Below are positions 27,516 to 36,864 of a stretch of DNA of 64,000 nt, in pieces. The stretch is taken from contig CAVYXV010000008.1 of assembly GCA_963772585.1 (NCBI GenBank), positions 496,001 through 560,000 on the forward strand, written 5' to 3'. This DNA is from CAVVXN01 sp963772585 (GTDB taxonomy: Bacteria; Planctomycetota; PLA2; JAEUHO01). Below the pieces are notes generated by a model, which was not told the origin of the DNA, did no database searches, and worked only from the letters and a program-made list of their open reading frames with translations. Position numbers and translations under genes: made by a program. Every line of letters starts with the position of its first letter. The stretch's first letter is position 1.

Positions 27516-27840
27516 GGGGACGGTTTGTAGCGCGGGGCCCCCACGGCGGCAAGCCGCACGATGCACCGCGTCTCGCCGCCGGGTGGTGCGGCCCGATCCT
27601 GTGGACGTACCCCGCGAGCGGGACGGCGGCGCACACGCCCTGCGTGCAGACGCCCACCCGCCTCCGTCGGCGTCTTCGCCAGGTCGTCGTACGGACCGCC
27701 CGCTCCGTTTCCGACCGTCGCCGGGCCGCCATCGGCGACGCGCTGTGCGTGGACGACGCCGCCATCTCTTGCCGGCACGACGAGGTGGCGGGACCGCCGT
27801 CGCTCGCGTAGGCTCGCTCCCCGCCCCGGAGGGCCCCGAC
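27516..27840. other. 325-base divergent intergenic region, no gene seen
   Basis: It separates the minus-strand LemA gene from the plus-strand C45-like gene. It should hold both promoters; TAGGCT about 27 nt before 27841, with a GGAGGG ribosome site, is plausible for the latter. A weak dyad GACGCC/GGCGTC lies near 27648-27675. Nothing else is recognised. Confidence 0.5.
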
Positions 27841-29163
27841 ATGCGAAGAACCGCGTTCTGGCTCGCCCTGCTGCTGCTCCTCGGATGGGGCTCTTCGCCG
27901 CCCGCCTCCGCGGGGGAGGGCGCGGCGGACCCCGCACCGCCCGCGAATCTCGACGGCACGCTCACGGTCCGGGACGGGATCCCCGTGCTGCGGCTCTGGG
28001 GCGAACCCCGCGAGCGGGGCTTCGCCCACGGGTGGCTGCTCGCCCGCGCGATCGTCTCCGGCGCCGACAAGAGCCTGTCGATGTTCCTCCGCGGCCGCGA
28101 AGCCCTCTACGCGTCGATGATGCTCCCGCTGGCGAAGAATGCGTTTCGCTTCTCGGACGACGAGATGGCGGAGATCGAAGGGATCCTTGCCGGCATCGAG
28201 GCGCGACTGCCCGACGAGGCGGACCGCACCATCGATGCGCTCGGGCGTCCGCCCGAACTGGCCGACCTCCTGCTCATGAACGTCTTCGGCGACGTCTACG
28301 CGCTCGGCTGCTCCTCCGTCGCGGTCTGGGGCGAGAGGACCGCGGACGGAACGCCGCTCGTGGCCCGCAACTTCGACTTTCCCGCGCTCGACATCGTCGT
28401 CGCGCACCAGCACGTCCGGATCGTGGCGCCGCGCGAAGGGGCGAAGGGCTACGTGGGGATCTCCTATCCGGGCGGCATCGGCATGCTGACCGCACTCAAC
28501 GAGGACGGCGTGTTCGCCGCGATCCACGACGTCCACGTCATGCCGAGCATCATGGACATCGCGCAGAAGAACGTGCCCCGGCTCGTGGCGCTGAGGCGTC
28601 TCATGGAGCAACTGTCCGCCGGGGGCGCCGTGGAGAAGGCGATGGCGCTCTGCCGCGGCTGGAACACGCTCTACGGCAACAACCTCATGGTCGCGACCCC
28701 CGAGGCGGGCCAGGGCGCTCCCGCCGGCGTCCTCGAGTACGACACGCGCGAGAAGAAGGATCACGGCGTCGATGTGCGCGAGGCCCAAGACGGCCAGCCG
28801 TTCGTCATCTGCACGAACCACTTCCGCCTCCGCGGTGAAGGGACCTGCTGGCGGTACGACGATCTCGCGAAGTCGGAGGGCAAGGACGACGAGACGAAGG
28901 TGACGGTGGACACGCTGTTCTCGTGGATGGGGCGCGTGTCCTTCCCCGAACCCGACGAGAAGATCGTCCCCGGCCGCCTCGGCACGCTCCACCAGGTCGT
29001 CGCCGAGACGGGCGCGAAACGCCTCCACGTGCGCGTGGCCCGCGTCGGCGAGAACATCCGCGACGCGAAAACGGTCACGTTCGACGTCGCCGCCGAGGTC
29101 GCCGGCTTCGCCGAGCCTCCCGCCGTGGGCGCGGGCAAGGAGACCACGCCGGCCGGTTCCTGA
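27841..29163 (+). CDS. C45-like N-terminal-nucleophile hydrolase, secreted
   Basis: 440 residues, ATG preceded by GGAGGG about 8 bases upstream. Signal peptide 1-24 (ending SPPASA). Motif YALGCSSVAVWGERTADGTP places the probable nucleophile Cys157 after Gly156, the autocleavage site of acyl-CoA:isopenicillin-N-acyltransferase-like (peptidase C45) proteins, and VARNFDF follows as in the family. The segment before Cys157 would then be a propeptide. These enzymes cleave or transfer amide-linked acyl groups; the natural substrate of the bacterial exported members is usually unknown. It is a single-gene unit convergent with sbcC (29167). Confidence 0.82.
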   Translation: MRRTAFWLALLLLLGWGSSPPASAGEGAADPAPPANLDGTLTVRDGIPVLRLWGEPRERGFAHGWLLARAIVSGADKSLSMFLRGREALYASMMLPLAKNAFRFSDDEMAEIEGILAGIEARLPDEADRTIDALGRPPELADLLLMNVFGDVYALGCSSVAVWGERTADGTPLVARNFDFPALDIVVAHQHVRIVAPREGAKGYVGISYPGGIGMLTALNEDGVFAAIHDVHVMPSIMDIAQKNVPRLVALRRLMEQLSAGGAVEKAMALCRGWNTLYGNNLMVATPEAGQGAPAGVLEYDTREKKDHGVDVREAQDGQPFVICTNHFRLRGEGTCWRYDDLAKSEGKDDETKVTVDTLFSWMGRVSFPEPDEKIVPGRLGTLHQVVAETGAKRLHVRVARVGENIRDAKTVTFDVAAEVAGFAEPPAVGAGKETTPAGS

Positions 29164-29166
29164 ACC

Positions 29167-31790
29167 TCACGGGAGTACGAGACGCGCGGTGCTGCCGTCG
29201 GGTCCGCCGCGGACCTCCAGCCGGACGTCGATCCGCTCGGCGAGCTCGGGCACGTGGGAGACGATCCCCACCAGGCGCCCGCCCTCCCTCAAGGAGAAGA
29301 GGGTCGCGAGAGCGAGGTCGAGCGCGTCGGGATCGAGACTTCCGAACCCCTCGTCCACGAAGAGGGCGTCCAGGCGGATGCCGCCGGCGTGGCGCTGCAC
29401 GACGTCGGCGAGCCCGAGCGCCAAGGCGAGCGCGGCCTGGAACCCTTCGCCGCCCGACAGCGTCGAAGCGTGCCGCTCCGTGTTCGTCCAGGCGTCTTCG
29501 ACGTCGAGGTCGAGACCGGCCAGGCGCCTCAGGTCCTCGCCCTCGCGGCGGCGCCGGAGGCGGTACCGCCCACGCGTCATCGAGGCCAGGCGGCGCGAAG
29601 CGACCTCGAGGACTTCGTCGAGGAGCGCGGCGAGCACGAAGCGCTGGAAGCTCAGGCGCTTCGCGTTCGTGCCGACGGCGAGCTCCGCGAGGCGGCCGAC
29701 GACGCCGTAGCGCCGTTCCTTCTCGCCGGCTTCGGCCTCGGCCCGGGCGAGCCGCTCGTACAGGGATCCGGCCGACGTCCGCCGCTGCGAGAGCGTGCCC
29801 GTGCGGCGCCGGAGGTCCGCAAGGGCCCGCTCGGCCCGCTCGCGCGCCTCGAGCCGCGCGTCGAGGTCGGGCGGTTCGACGCCCTCCGCCGCCTTCGCGG
29901 CGCGCGCCGCCCGGTCGCGGGCGGCGGCGCGTTGGTCGGCGAACGCCTGGACGTCGCGGTCCATGGCGGCGATCCGCTCCTCGGTCGCGCGGGCCTCCTC
30001 GAAGGCCTCCCGGCTCTCGAAGCCCGCCTCGGCGAGCGCGGCGGCGAAGGCCTCCCGGCGGCGCGTCGCCTCGGCCGCGGCCTCGACGGCGGCATCCTCC
30101 GCCGCCCGGCGGGCCGTCTCGGACCGCGCGGCGTCTTCCCGCGCGGTCGCCAGGGCGCCCCTGGCGCGCGTCTCGGCGGCGAGGAGGTCGTCCCGGCGGC
30201 GCGTGGCGGCGGCCAGCGCTTCCTCCAACGCGCCGGTTCCGAGATCGACGCCGGCGAGGTCCCTCTCCCGTACCTCGAGTTGGGCGCGGAGATCGGCGAG
30301 GGCGCGGGCGTGCTTCTCCGCCCGGCGGGCGGCGGCGTCGCGGTCGCGGAGCGCCGAGGCCTCCCGCTGCTCCGCCTGCCGGAGAGCCTCCTCGGTCGGC
30401 ACGTCCTCGGGGGCGTGCGCCGGCGCGGGGTGCTCCGTCGCGCCGCAGACCGGGCAGGGCCGGCCCGGGGAGAGCACGCGGGCGAGCACCCCCGCCTGCC
30501 CCTCCTCCCACGCGCGGCGAAGCGCCTGGAGCACCGCCCGGGCCGTCTCGTGGGCGTCCTTCGCCCGGACCTCGACCCTCCGCGCGTCCGCGAGCACGGC
30601 ATCGCCCTTCGCGACGCGCGCTTGGAGGACGCCCCGCTCGGTCACCTTGGGCTTCAGGGCCTGAAGCCGTTGGACCTCGGCGCGCGCCGCCTCGCGGGCG
30701 CCCCGCGCCTCCTCGCCCGACACCTCGCCCCAGGCGCGCTCGGCGGCGTCCTTCGCCGCGACGGCCTTCTTCGCAGCCTCGACCGTCTCGGCCGCCTGCC
30801 GCGTCGTGGTCTCCCGCCGCGCGTCCGCGCGCAGGGCGGCGGCGGCCACCTCCCCCACCGGGGCCGCGGATCGCGCGCGGCGGAGCCGCTCCCTGGTCTC
30901 GGCCACGCCCGGCGCCTTCGCCTCGACCACGCCGAGCGCCTCGGCGCTCCGGGCCGCCTCGCGGAGCCGTTCCCCGGCACGCTTCGCCGCCTCGTGCGCC
31001 TCGACGGCCGCCTTCTCCGCCGCGGCCGCCTCGCGTTCCTCCTGGCCGAGCCGGGTGCAGTCCTCGTCCAGGGCCTTGAGCCGCGCGCGAAGCGCCGCCG
31101 CGTCCGCCACGGACTCGACCTCGACGAGCGCGGCGGCCTGGCCGCAGAGGGTCTCCCGCTCGGTCCCGAGCCGCTCCAGGTCGCGGGCGAGGGCCGCCGC
31201 CCGGGTCTTGAGCGCCGCCTGGATCGCCTCCTGGCGGTCGGTGCGAAAGAGCGTGCGGAGGATCGCCTCGCGCGTCCTGGAGTCGGCGGTCAGCACCTCC
31301 CGGAAGCGGCCCTGGGGCAGCACGACGACCTGGCGGAACTGCGCGCTGTCGAAGCCGAGGCGGTCCTTCACGGCGTCGGTCACGTCGCGCCAACCGGTCG
31401 CGACGACGCGCGGCGCGTCCTCGGCCTCGAGCCGCTCGAGCGTCGCCTCGGCCGGCGACGTCGTCGTGCCGCTGCCGCGACGCTTCGGGCGTTCCTGGGC
31501 CGGCCGGCGCGTCACGCGGTAGCGCTCGGTGCCGAGCGCGAACTCGAGCGACGACCTCGGTCAGCGCGATCCTGGGCGGCGAGGTGGCTGCGGACGTCGG
31601 AGGCCTCGCGCTCGCCGCCCGACGTGTCGCCGTAGAGCGCGAAGCAGAGGCCGTCCAGCACGGTGGTCTTGCCGGAGCCGGTGGGGCCCTCGAGGAGGAA
31701 GAGCGTCCCGTGGTCGAGCCGCTCGAACGGGATCCTCGCCTCGGCCGCGAAGGGGCCGAACGCGCGCAGCGTGAGATCGAGCGGCCTCAC
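29167..31790 (-). CDS. sbcC: SbcC-like DNA double-strand-break repair ATPase, two insertions near the N-terminus
   Basis: GTG at 31790 overlaps the sbcD stop. Walker A GPTGSGKTT near residue 35, long coiled-coil arms with the zinc-hook motif CPVC in the middle, signature LSGGEGFQAALALALGLADV and Walker B LFVDEGFGSLD at the C-terminus. Two extra bases (near 31583 in the context gatCgcg and near 31552 in gtcGctcgag) disrupt the frame; with both removed the protein is 873 residues. Uncorrected, only the part from 31515 down (782 codons) is translated. SbcCD is the Mre11-Rad50-like nuclease that opens hairpins and processes breaks. Confidence 0.88.
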
Positions 31791-32931
31791 GCCTCGCGTC
31801 CCGCGCGATCGAGGTCCGCCAGCACCTCCGCGAACGCGGCCGCCTCCGCCTCGTCGAGCCCCTCCCCCGTCACCTCCCGCACGAAAGCGTCGAAGAGGTC
31901 GCGGTCGGCCATCGTACGGCGGCGATCGGCCTCCCCCGGCGACTCCCGCGAGGTCCAGCGCGTGGATGCGCTCGACCTGCATCACGTTGGGGTAGACGCG
32001 GCGGAGCTTCCCGAGCGGATCGTAGAGGGCCTGCCGGTCGGTGAGGCGCACGAGCAGGTAGTCGTCGCGGGGGGCCCGGGAGATCGGGCCGCTCGATGAG
32101 GTCGGTGAGCGTCCCTTCCAGGATCCGCACGTCGTGGCGGGGAGGAAGGGCGCCGGGCTCGACGGTGACGTCGCCCGCGCGGCCCATCTCCACGACCAGC
32201 ACCCCCTTCCGGTGGTCCGCCTCCGAGAACGAGTACTTGAGGAGGCTCCCGGCGTAGCGGGCGCACTCGCTCCCCGCCCGCTGCGGCCGGTGGAGGTGTC
32301 CGAGCGCGACGTAGTCGAAGCCCGCCAGCGCGTCGGCCCCCACCGCGCCGGATCCGCCCACCGAGAGGGGGCGCTCGGAGTCGCTCTCCGTGGCGCCGGC
32401 GACGAACGCGTGCGCGACGAGGACGTGCCGCGCGCCCCCGTCGCGCCGCGCCCGGGCGAGCACCTCGCGGAAGGCCGCGTCGTGGGTGTGGACCTCCTCG
32501 TTCCCGGTCGCCTCCCTCACCAGCGCGGGCTCGGCGTAGGGAAGCGCGTGGAAGCGGACGGGACCGTGCCCGTCGCGCAGATCGACCGCGCCGGGCGCCT
32601 CGCCCGGCCGGCCGAAGACGTGCAGGCCCTCCCCCGCGAGCAACCGGGCGCCGAAGCCGATCCGGTCGGGCGCGTCGTGGTTCCCCGCGATCAGGATCAC
32701 CGGGATGCCGACGTCCCGCCGCACCCGGGTCAGCACGTCGTCGAGCAGTCGCACCGCCTCGACAGGCGGCACGGCGCGGTCGTAGACGTCGCCGGCGATC
32801 ACGAGCGCCTCGGCCTTCGCGTCGCGGAGCAGGTCCACGAGCCGCTCCAGGACCACGGCCTGGTCCTCGGTGAGGTGGCGGCCGTGGAACAGCCGTCCCA
32901 GGTGCCAGTCGGCGGTGTGGACGAAGCGCAT
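31787..32931 (-). CDS. sbcD: SbcD-like exonuclease subunit, two insertions near the C-terminus
   Basis: ATG at 32931. Metallophosphoesterase motifs in order: DWHLGR, AGDVYDR, AGNHDAPDRIG, then VAHAFVAG and LGHLHRPQ. Extra bases are inferred near 32075 (in a run of C on the minus strand) and near 31940; after removal the protein is 380 residues and its stop overlaps the sbcC start (GTGA). Without the correction the frame ends about 20 codons early in unrelated sequence. It forms the nuclease subunit with SbcC; all catalytic motifs lie before the damaged part. Confidence 0.88.
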
Positions 32932-33002
32932 GGCGACCTCGAGGAGGCTCGAAGAGGGAAGAGTAGCGAGCGCCCCCTACATCGCGCGGGCGCGGCCGCC
33001 GG

Positions 33003-34508
33003 TCACCGCCAGCGCGGTTTCCCGCCCCGGATCACGAACGGCCGTTCCAGCCGCCGCCCCTCCTCCGCCACGAGCCAGTAGAGGCCGTCGGCCGCCAGGC
33101 CCTCGGTCTCTCCGGGGCTCTCGCCCGCCGCGTACGTCCGGACGTCCTCCCAGGCCCCGGCGCGCCAGGCGCGGAGCACCAAGGGCCCCTCCTCCTTCGG
33201 CGCGTCCAACGTGACCGCCGCGGGCGCGGCCTTCCCTTCGAGCGGGACGACCGTTCCGTCGGCCTCCACCAGGAGGGGCGCGCCCGCCGCAACCAGCACC
33301 TTCCCGTCGTGGATCGCGGGCAGGTAGAGGAGGTCCCGCCCCATCCGCTCGAAGGTGGCGCGGCCGTCGTGGATCCCGCTCCAGGCGATGGCGGTCCACT
33401 CCCCTCCGTTGAAGACACAGAGGTAGGCGAAGGACTCCTCCGCGGCGACCGCCGGATCGAGGGCCACCGTCACGTCGGAGGTCTCCCCGTACTGATCCGT
33501 GACGTCGCGGATGGTCTTGCTCGCGAGGAACCGGTTCGGCGCCTCCCGCCCCTCGGGCAGGCGAAACGCCAGGGCGTCCCGCTGGATCGAGAAGGTCTTC
33601 CGGTACACCTTGGCGGCGCGGCGACCGACGGGGTCCGACCCCCGGCCCTCGGCGTCGAGCAGCACGTTCCATGCGTGGTTGTTGTCGCGGTGGCCCCAGG
33701 CCGGCGTGAAGTCCGCCGCGGTGGCGAGGCCGACGCTCCGCGCCGCGTAGGTCGTCATGTTGGTGATGTCCTCGCAGCGCCCCAGGCCCGACCGGCTCAT
33801 CTCCGTGTACCCCTGGTCGGTCGGGTGCAGGTAGTAGCGCTCGTCGAAACGCACGCGCTGCCCGGCCTCCTTGGCGATCCGCTTGTAGACCGCGGCCGGA
33901 TCGACCTCGTCGCCCTTCTTCCAGATCGCGGCGTAGCGTCGCATGAGGGGATCGAGCCACTCGTCCACCGGCTCCTGGCTTCCGCGGTAGGGAAGGACGT
34001 ACTCCAGGAACGCCGCGAACCCGATCCGGTGCGAAGCGGGGACCCGCTCCCACACCGTGAAGGCCTCCTCGACGTGACGGTTCAGGTCGTCGGAGGAGAC
34101 GGTCTCGACATCCTTGACGATCCGATCCCGGTCGAAGGAGAGCTCGCCGTGCTCCTTCTCCAGGTCGTCCAGCGCGGCGAGGGCGTCCTTGAAGTCCGGG
34201 TAGTCCGTGGGGTCGTACGGAACGGCCTCCTCGTCGGCCCCCCGGAGCACCGTCACCACGTAGCCCTTGCCGGGCATGTTCGCGACGAGAAAGCGGATGG
34301 CGACCCTCTTCCTCGGATCCGGGTCGTCGGCGAAGCGCGCGATCGCCGCCTCCAACTCCCCGCGATTCTCCCCCGCGGCCTGGAGGGCCTCCTCCACCCA
34401 CGCGTCCTCGACGACGGGCAACGCGCCCTCCTCCTCCCCGCCGACCGCCGAGGGAACGGGCACGAGAAGGACCAGCAACAGAAGCGAAGACAGGGCGAAG
34501 CAGCGCAT
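33003..34508 (-). CDS. secreted transglutaminase-like protein
   Basis: 501 residues. Signal peptide 1-24 (LLLVLLVPVPSAVGG). The transglutaminase-like core lies at about 200-300, with catalytic triad candidates Cys245 (GRCEDITNM), His278 (RDNNHAWNV) and Asp285 (LLDAEGRG). The GRCED and HAWN elements match the family of exported cysteine-protease-like transglutaminases. A long N-terminal helical region and a C-terminal beta region flank it. The reaction may be proteolysis or cross-linking; the target is unknown. It lies 54 bases after 34563-35102 and 71 bases before sbcD, in the same direction, so it may belong to a longer transcription unit. Confidence 0.82.
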   Translation of the reverse strand: MRCFALSSLLLLVLLVPVPSAVGGEEEGALPVVEDAWVEEALQAAGENRGELEAAIARFADDPDPRKRVAIRFLVANMPGKGYVVTVLRGADEEAVPYDPTDYPDFKDALAALDDLEKEHGELSFDRDRIVKDVETVSSDDLNRHVEEAFTVWERVPASHRIGFAAFLEYVLPYRGSQEPVDEWLDPLMRRYAAIWKKGDEVDPAAVYKRIAKEAGQRVRFDERYYLHPTDQGYTEMSRSGLGRCEDITNMTTYAARSVGLATAADFTPAWGHRDNNHAWNVLLDAEGRGSDPVGRRAAKVYRKTFSIQRDALAFRLPEGREAPNRFLASKTIRDVTDQYGETSDVTVALDPAVAAEESFAYLCVFNGGEWTAIAWSGIHDGRATFERMGRDLLYLPAIHDGKVLVAAGAPLLVEADGTVVPLEGKAAPAAVTLDAPKEEGPLVLRAWRAGAWEDVRTYAAGESPGETEGLAADGLYWLVAEEGRRLERPFVIRGGKPRWR

Positions 34509-34562
34509 GGCGAGGCCTCCGCGGCGCGGGCGGGAAGGGTGAGGACGGACCGCGACGGGCCA

Positions 34563-35102
34563 TCATTCCCCGAGATCCACGCCCCCCCCTGCTTTGACGC
34601 CGCCCCCCCGCAGCGACCGATCCCCGCGCCCTTCGCGCAGCATGCGGGCTTCGCCCTCCTTCGTGCGCATCGTGTGGACGCCGGTCCCGCCCTCGCGGGG
34701 CGGCGCCTGGCGGTCGCGTTCGGAGCGGGCGATCAGGACGCGGGCCGGGCCGTCGCCGGGGTGGAGCGCGCGGGCCTCCTCGAGGGCGGCGAGCGTCTCG
34801 TCGAAACATCGGGCGAGGTACAGGCCCAGGGCGCGCTCGTACGTCTCGACGAGGCGGAGCGTCTCGGGCAGGCCCCCACCGCGGGAGACCACGGCGAGAA
34901 GGGCCTGTGCGCGCGGGTCGTCCACGGCCTCGGCGGGGAGCGCCTCGCGCCCGTCGTCCGCCGCGCCCCCCTGCACCGGCCGCAGCCGGTCGGGCGCGCC
35001 GGCGGCCTGGTCGAGAAGCTGGCGCCCGAGGTGGCCCACGGCGAACGTCGCGTTCACCCTCGCGCTGCCGCCAACGAAGAGCGTGGTGAGGACCAGCACC
35101 AC
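34563..35102 (-). CDS. small protein with one membrane helix and a cyclase-type tail
   Basis: 179 residues from the GTG at 35102, 46 bases after the SDR stop. Hydrophobic start (MVLVLTTLFVGG), then a helical region with TYERALGLYLARCFDETLAA, ALHPGDGPARVLIARSE and RQAPP..GVHTMRTK. This last block looks like the C-terminal tail that follows class III adenylate-cyclase domains ('Y...F..A......L...PgDgpa..l..rc'), here without any cyclase catalytic domain. It may be a relic, or a TPR-like regulatory piece. The frame and coding bias are good, but the family is not certain. Upstream, the frame has no earlier start codon that is not inside the SDR gene. Confidence 0.55.
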   Translation of the reverse strand: MVLVLTTLFVGGSARVNATFAVGHLGRQLLDQAAGAPDRLRPVQGGAADDGREALPAEAVDDPRAQALLAVVSRGGGLPETLRLVETYERALGLYLARCFDETLAALEEARALHPGDGPARVLIARSERDRQAPPREGGTGVHTMRTKEGEARMLREGRGDRSLRGGGVKAGGGVDLGE

Positions 35103-35148
35103 GACGAGGATCGGGACTTCGGCGCTACGGAAGCGGACCCGCGCCGGC

Positions 35149-36084
35149 CTATCCCACCCGCTCGTAGGCCCGGCGCCGGTCGCGCCGCCGCCCGACCTCG
35201 TTCGCGTAGTGCAGACCCAGGCCGTCGCCGTGGGTGCGAAGCCAGTCCCCGAGCGCCGTGCGGCCGGTCGGCGGGGCCTCCACGGCGAGGAGGTCGTCCC
35301 TCAGGGCGTCCAGCTCTTCCGAGGTGAGCAGGACGTCCCCGAGCCAGGCTCCCAGGGCTCGAGCGAGGAGGAGGACCGTCCAGCGGGGCATCCGGAGGAT
35401 GGGACGCGGATGCCCGACGGCCCGGCCGATCGCCTCGACCAGGTCGCGGTAGGCCCAGGTCTCGGGGCCGATCGCCGGCAGGATCCGGTCCCCCTCGGCG
35501 AGGGTCTCCGCCTCGACCAATGCGGCGAAGTCCTCGACGTGGATCGGCTGCAGACGGTAGGAGCCGTCCCCGGCGAGGCCGAACACCGGGAAGTGACGGA
35601 GCAGCCAGGCGATGTTGTTGAGGAGGACGTCCGGGCCGCCGAAGAAGACGGCGGGACGGAGGATCGAGTGCGGCAGCGAGGTCGCACGAAGGGCGTCCTC
35701 CACGGCGGCCTTGCCGCGGAAGTACTCGTAGGGACTGTCGGGCGAGGGGTTCGTGATGCTCACGTGGACCACGCGCGACACGCCGGCGGCCGCGGCGGCG
35801 GCAAGGAGCCGCTTCGAGTTCTCGACCGCCTCGGTCTGGGAGAAGCCGGCCTTGGAGAAGCGGACCCAGTACGTGTTCACGAGCACGTCGACGCCCTGGA
35901 GAGCACGGTCGAGGGCGGCGGGGTCGTCGAAGACGAGATCGTAGGCCTTCACCCGCTCGCCGAAGGGGGACTCGCGGTGGACGGAACGGGTGAGCGTCCG
36001 CACGTCGTCGCCGCGATCCAGCAGCCGACGGGCGATGGCGCGTCCGGAGTAGCCGAAGGCCCCCGTGACGCAGGCGAGGGTCAT
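35149..36084 (-). CDS. NAD(P)-binding (NmrA/SDR-like) protein
   Basis: 311 residues. ATG overlaps the lipoprotein stop (ATGA at 36084-36081). The Rossmann motif TGAFGYSG (residues 7-14) matches TGxxGxxG, followed by LTRSVHRESPFGERVKAYDL and DVLVNTYWVRF. YxxxK is replaced by YEYFRGKAAVE in the usual position of 'Y...K...E', as in atypical SDRs such as NDUFA9 or NmrA-like proteins. C-terminal helices (TVLLLARALGAWLGDVLLT) are hydrophobic. It probably uses NAD(P) for a sugar or quinone substrate or acts as a sensor; no neighbour decides between these. Confidence 0.85.
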   Translation of the reverse strand: MTLACVTGAFGYSGRAIARRLLDRGDDVRTLTRSVHRESPFGERVKAYDLVFDDPAALDRALQGVDVLVNTYWVRFSKAGFSQTEAVENSKRLLAAAAAAGVSRVVHVSITNPSPDSPYEYFRGKAAVEDALRATSLPHSILRPAVFFGGPDVLLNNIAWLLRHFPVFGLAGDGSYRLQPIHVEDFAALVEAETLAEGDRILPAIGPETWAYRDLVEAIGRAVGHPRPILRMPRWTVLLLARALGAWLGDVLLTSEELDALRDDLLAVEAPPTGRTALGDWLRTHGDGLGLHYANEVGRRRDRRRAYERVG

Positions 36085-36776
36085 CGCCCGGCGTCGCTTC
36101 CACCACCCGAGAGCGGCGCCTCGCCGAGCAGGAGGAACCAGCGCCCGTCGGCTTCCTTCTTCATGCGAAGCGGCACGCCGGTGCGCCCGCGGGCCGTCGC
36201 GTGGTCGCCGTCCACCTGGAGCGTGCTCCGATCGGGCTGGTACACGCGGAGAGCCGCGAGGAGGGACGGCGCCTTCCCCGCGCCCCCCGCGTCCATGTCG
36301 CGGAGAAGGGCGTCGAGATCGCGGAGCAGGCCGAGGCTGTCCCCCTTCGCCTGGATCGGAAGGGGCGTCGTGCCGGTGGCGCCTCCGAGCGCGTGGGAGA
36401 GTGCGGACTGGGCCTCGGTGCCCATCGCGCCGGCGATCGACCCTTCGTATCCGTTGCGCTGGAGCACCTCGCGCCACCGCTCCCCCCACCCGGAGGCGTC
36501 GGTCTCCCCGCCGTTTCGGAACCGGGCGGCGACCATGCCCATGGTCATCATTCCCTGGACGGTGACCGCGAGTTGTTCGCGACTGCGCTCGTCGAGGAGG
36601 GTCGCGAAGTCGCCGAGGTCGACGTGATCGCCCGCGGTCGCACGGTCGAGCCGAGCGAGGAGATCCGCGGGCGAGGACGCCCCGGGGCGTGAAGGGGGCG
36701 CGTCCTCGCCGCACGCGGCGAGCAGCATCGCCGCCCCGATGAGGACCACCATGACCAGAATGGACGGGGTTCGCAT
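36081..36776 (-). CDS. lipoprotein of unknown function, first gene of the SDR operon
   Basis: 231 residues. The lipobox MLLAACGE places Cys22 for lipidation. The mature part starts with a Pro/Ala linker, then DLLARLDRATAGDHVDLGDF, LDERSREQL and a C-terminal domain with the RWFLLLGEAP motif, as in NTF2/SnoaL-like stress lipoproteins, but the match is uncertain. TACCCT at 36784-36789 lies seven bases before the ATG, so a leaderless start is likely. It overlaps the SDR gene by four bases. Confidence 0.72.
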   Translation of the reverse strand: MRTPSILVMVVLIGAAMLLAACGEDAPPSRPGASSPADLLARLDRATAGDHVDLGDFATLLDERSREQLAVTVQGMMTMGMVAARFRNGGETDASGWGERWREVLQRNGYEGSIAGAMGTEAQSALSHALGGATGTTPLPIQAKGDSLGLLRDLDALLRDMDAGGAGKAPSLLAALRVYQPDRSTLQVDGDHATARGRTGVPLRMKKEADGRWFLLLGEAPLSGGGSDAGR

Positions 36777-36783
36777 GGGTCCG

Positions 36784-36789
36784 AGGGTA
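36784..36789 (-). promoter_or_regulatory. -10 box TACCCT for the lipoprotein/SDR unit
   Basis: TACCCT on the minus strand, seven bases before the ATG at 36776. Confidence 0.4.
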
Positions 36790-36864
36790 TCGCCAGGGCG
36801 GGGCGAGTCCCATGGGGCGGCCGGCTACAATGCGCGCGGCCGGGGGCGAGGGAGCGGCCAGGGC

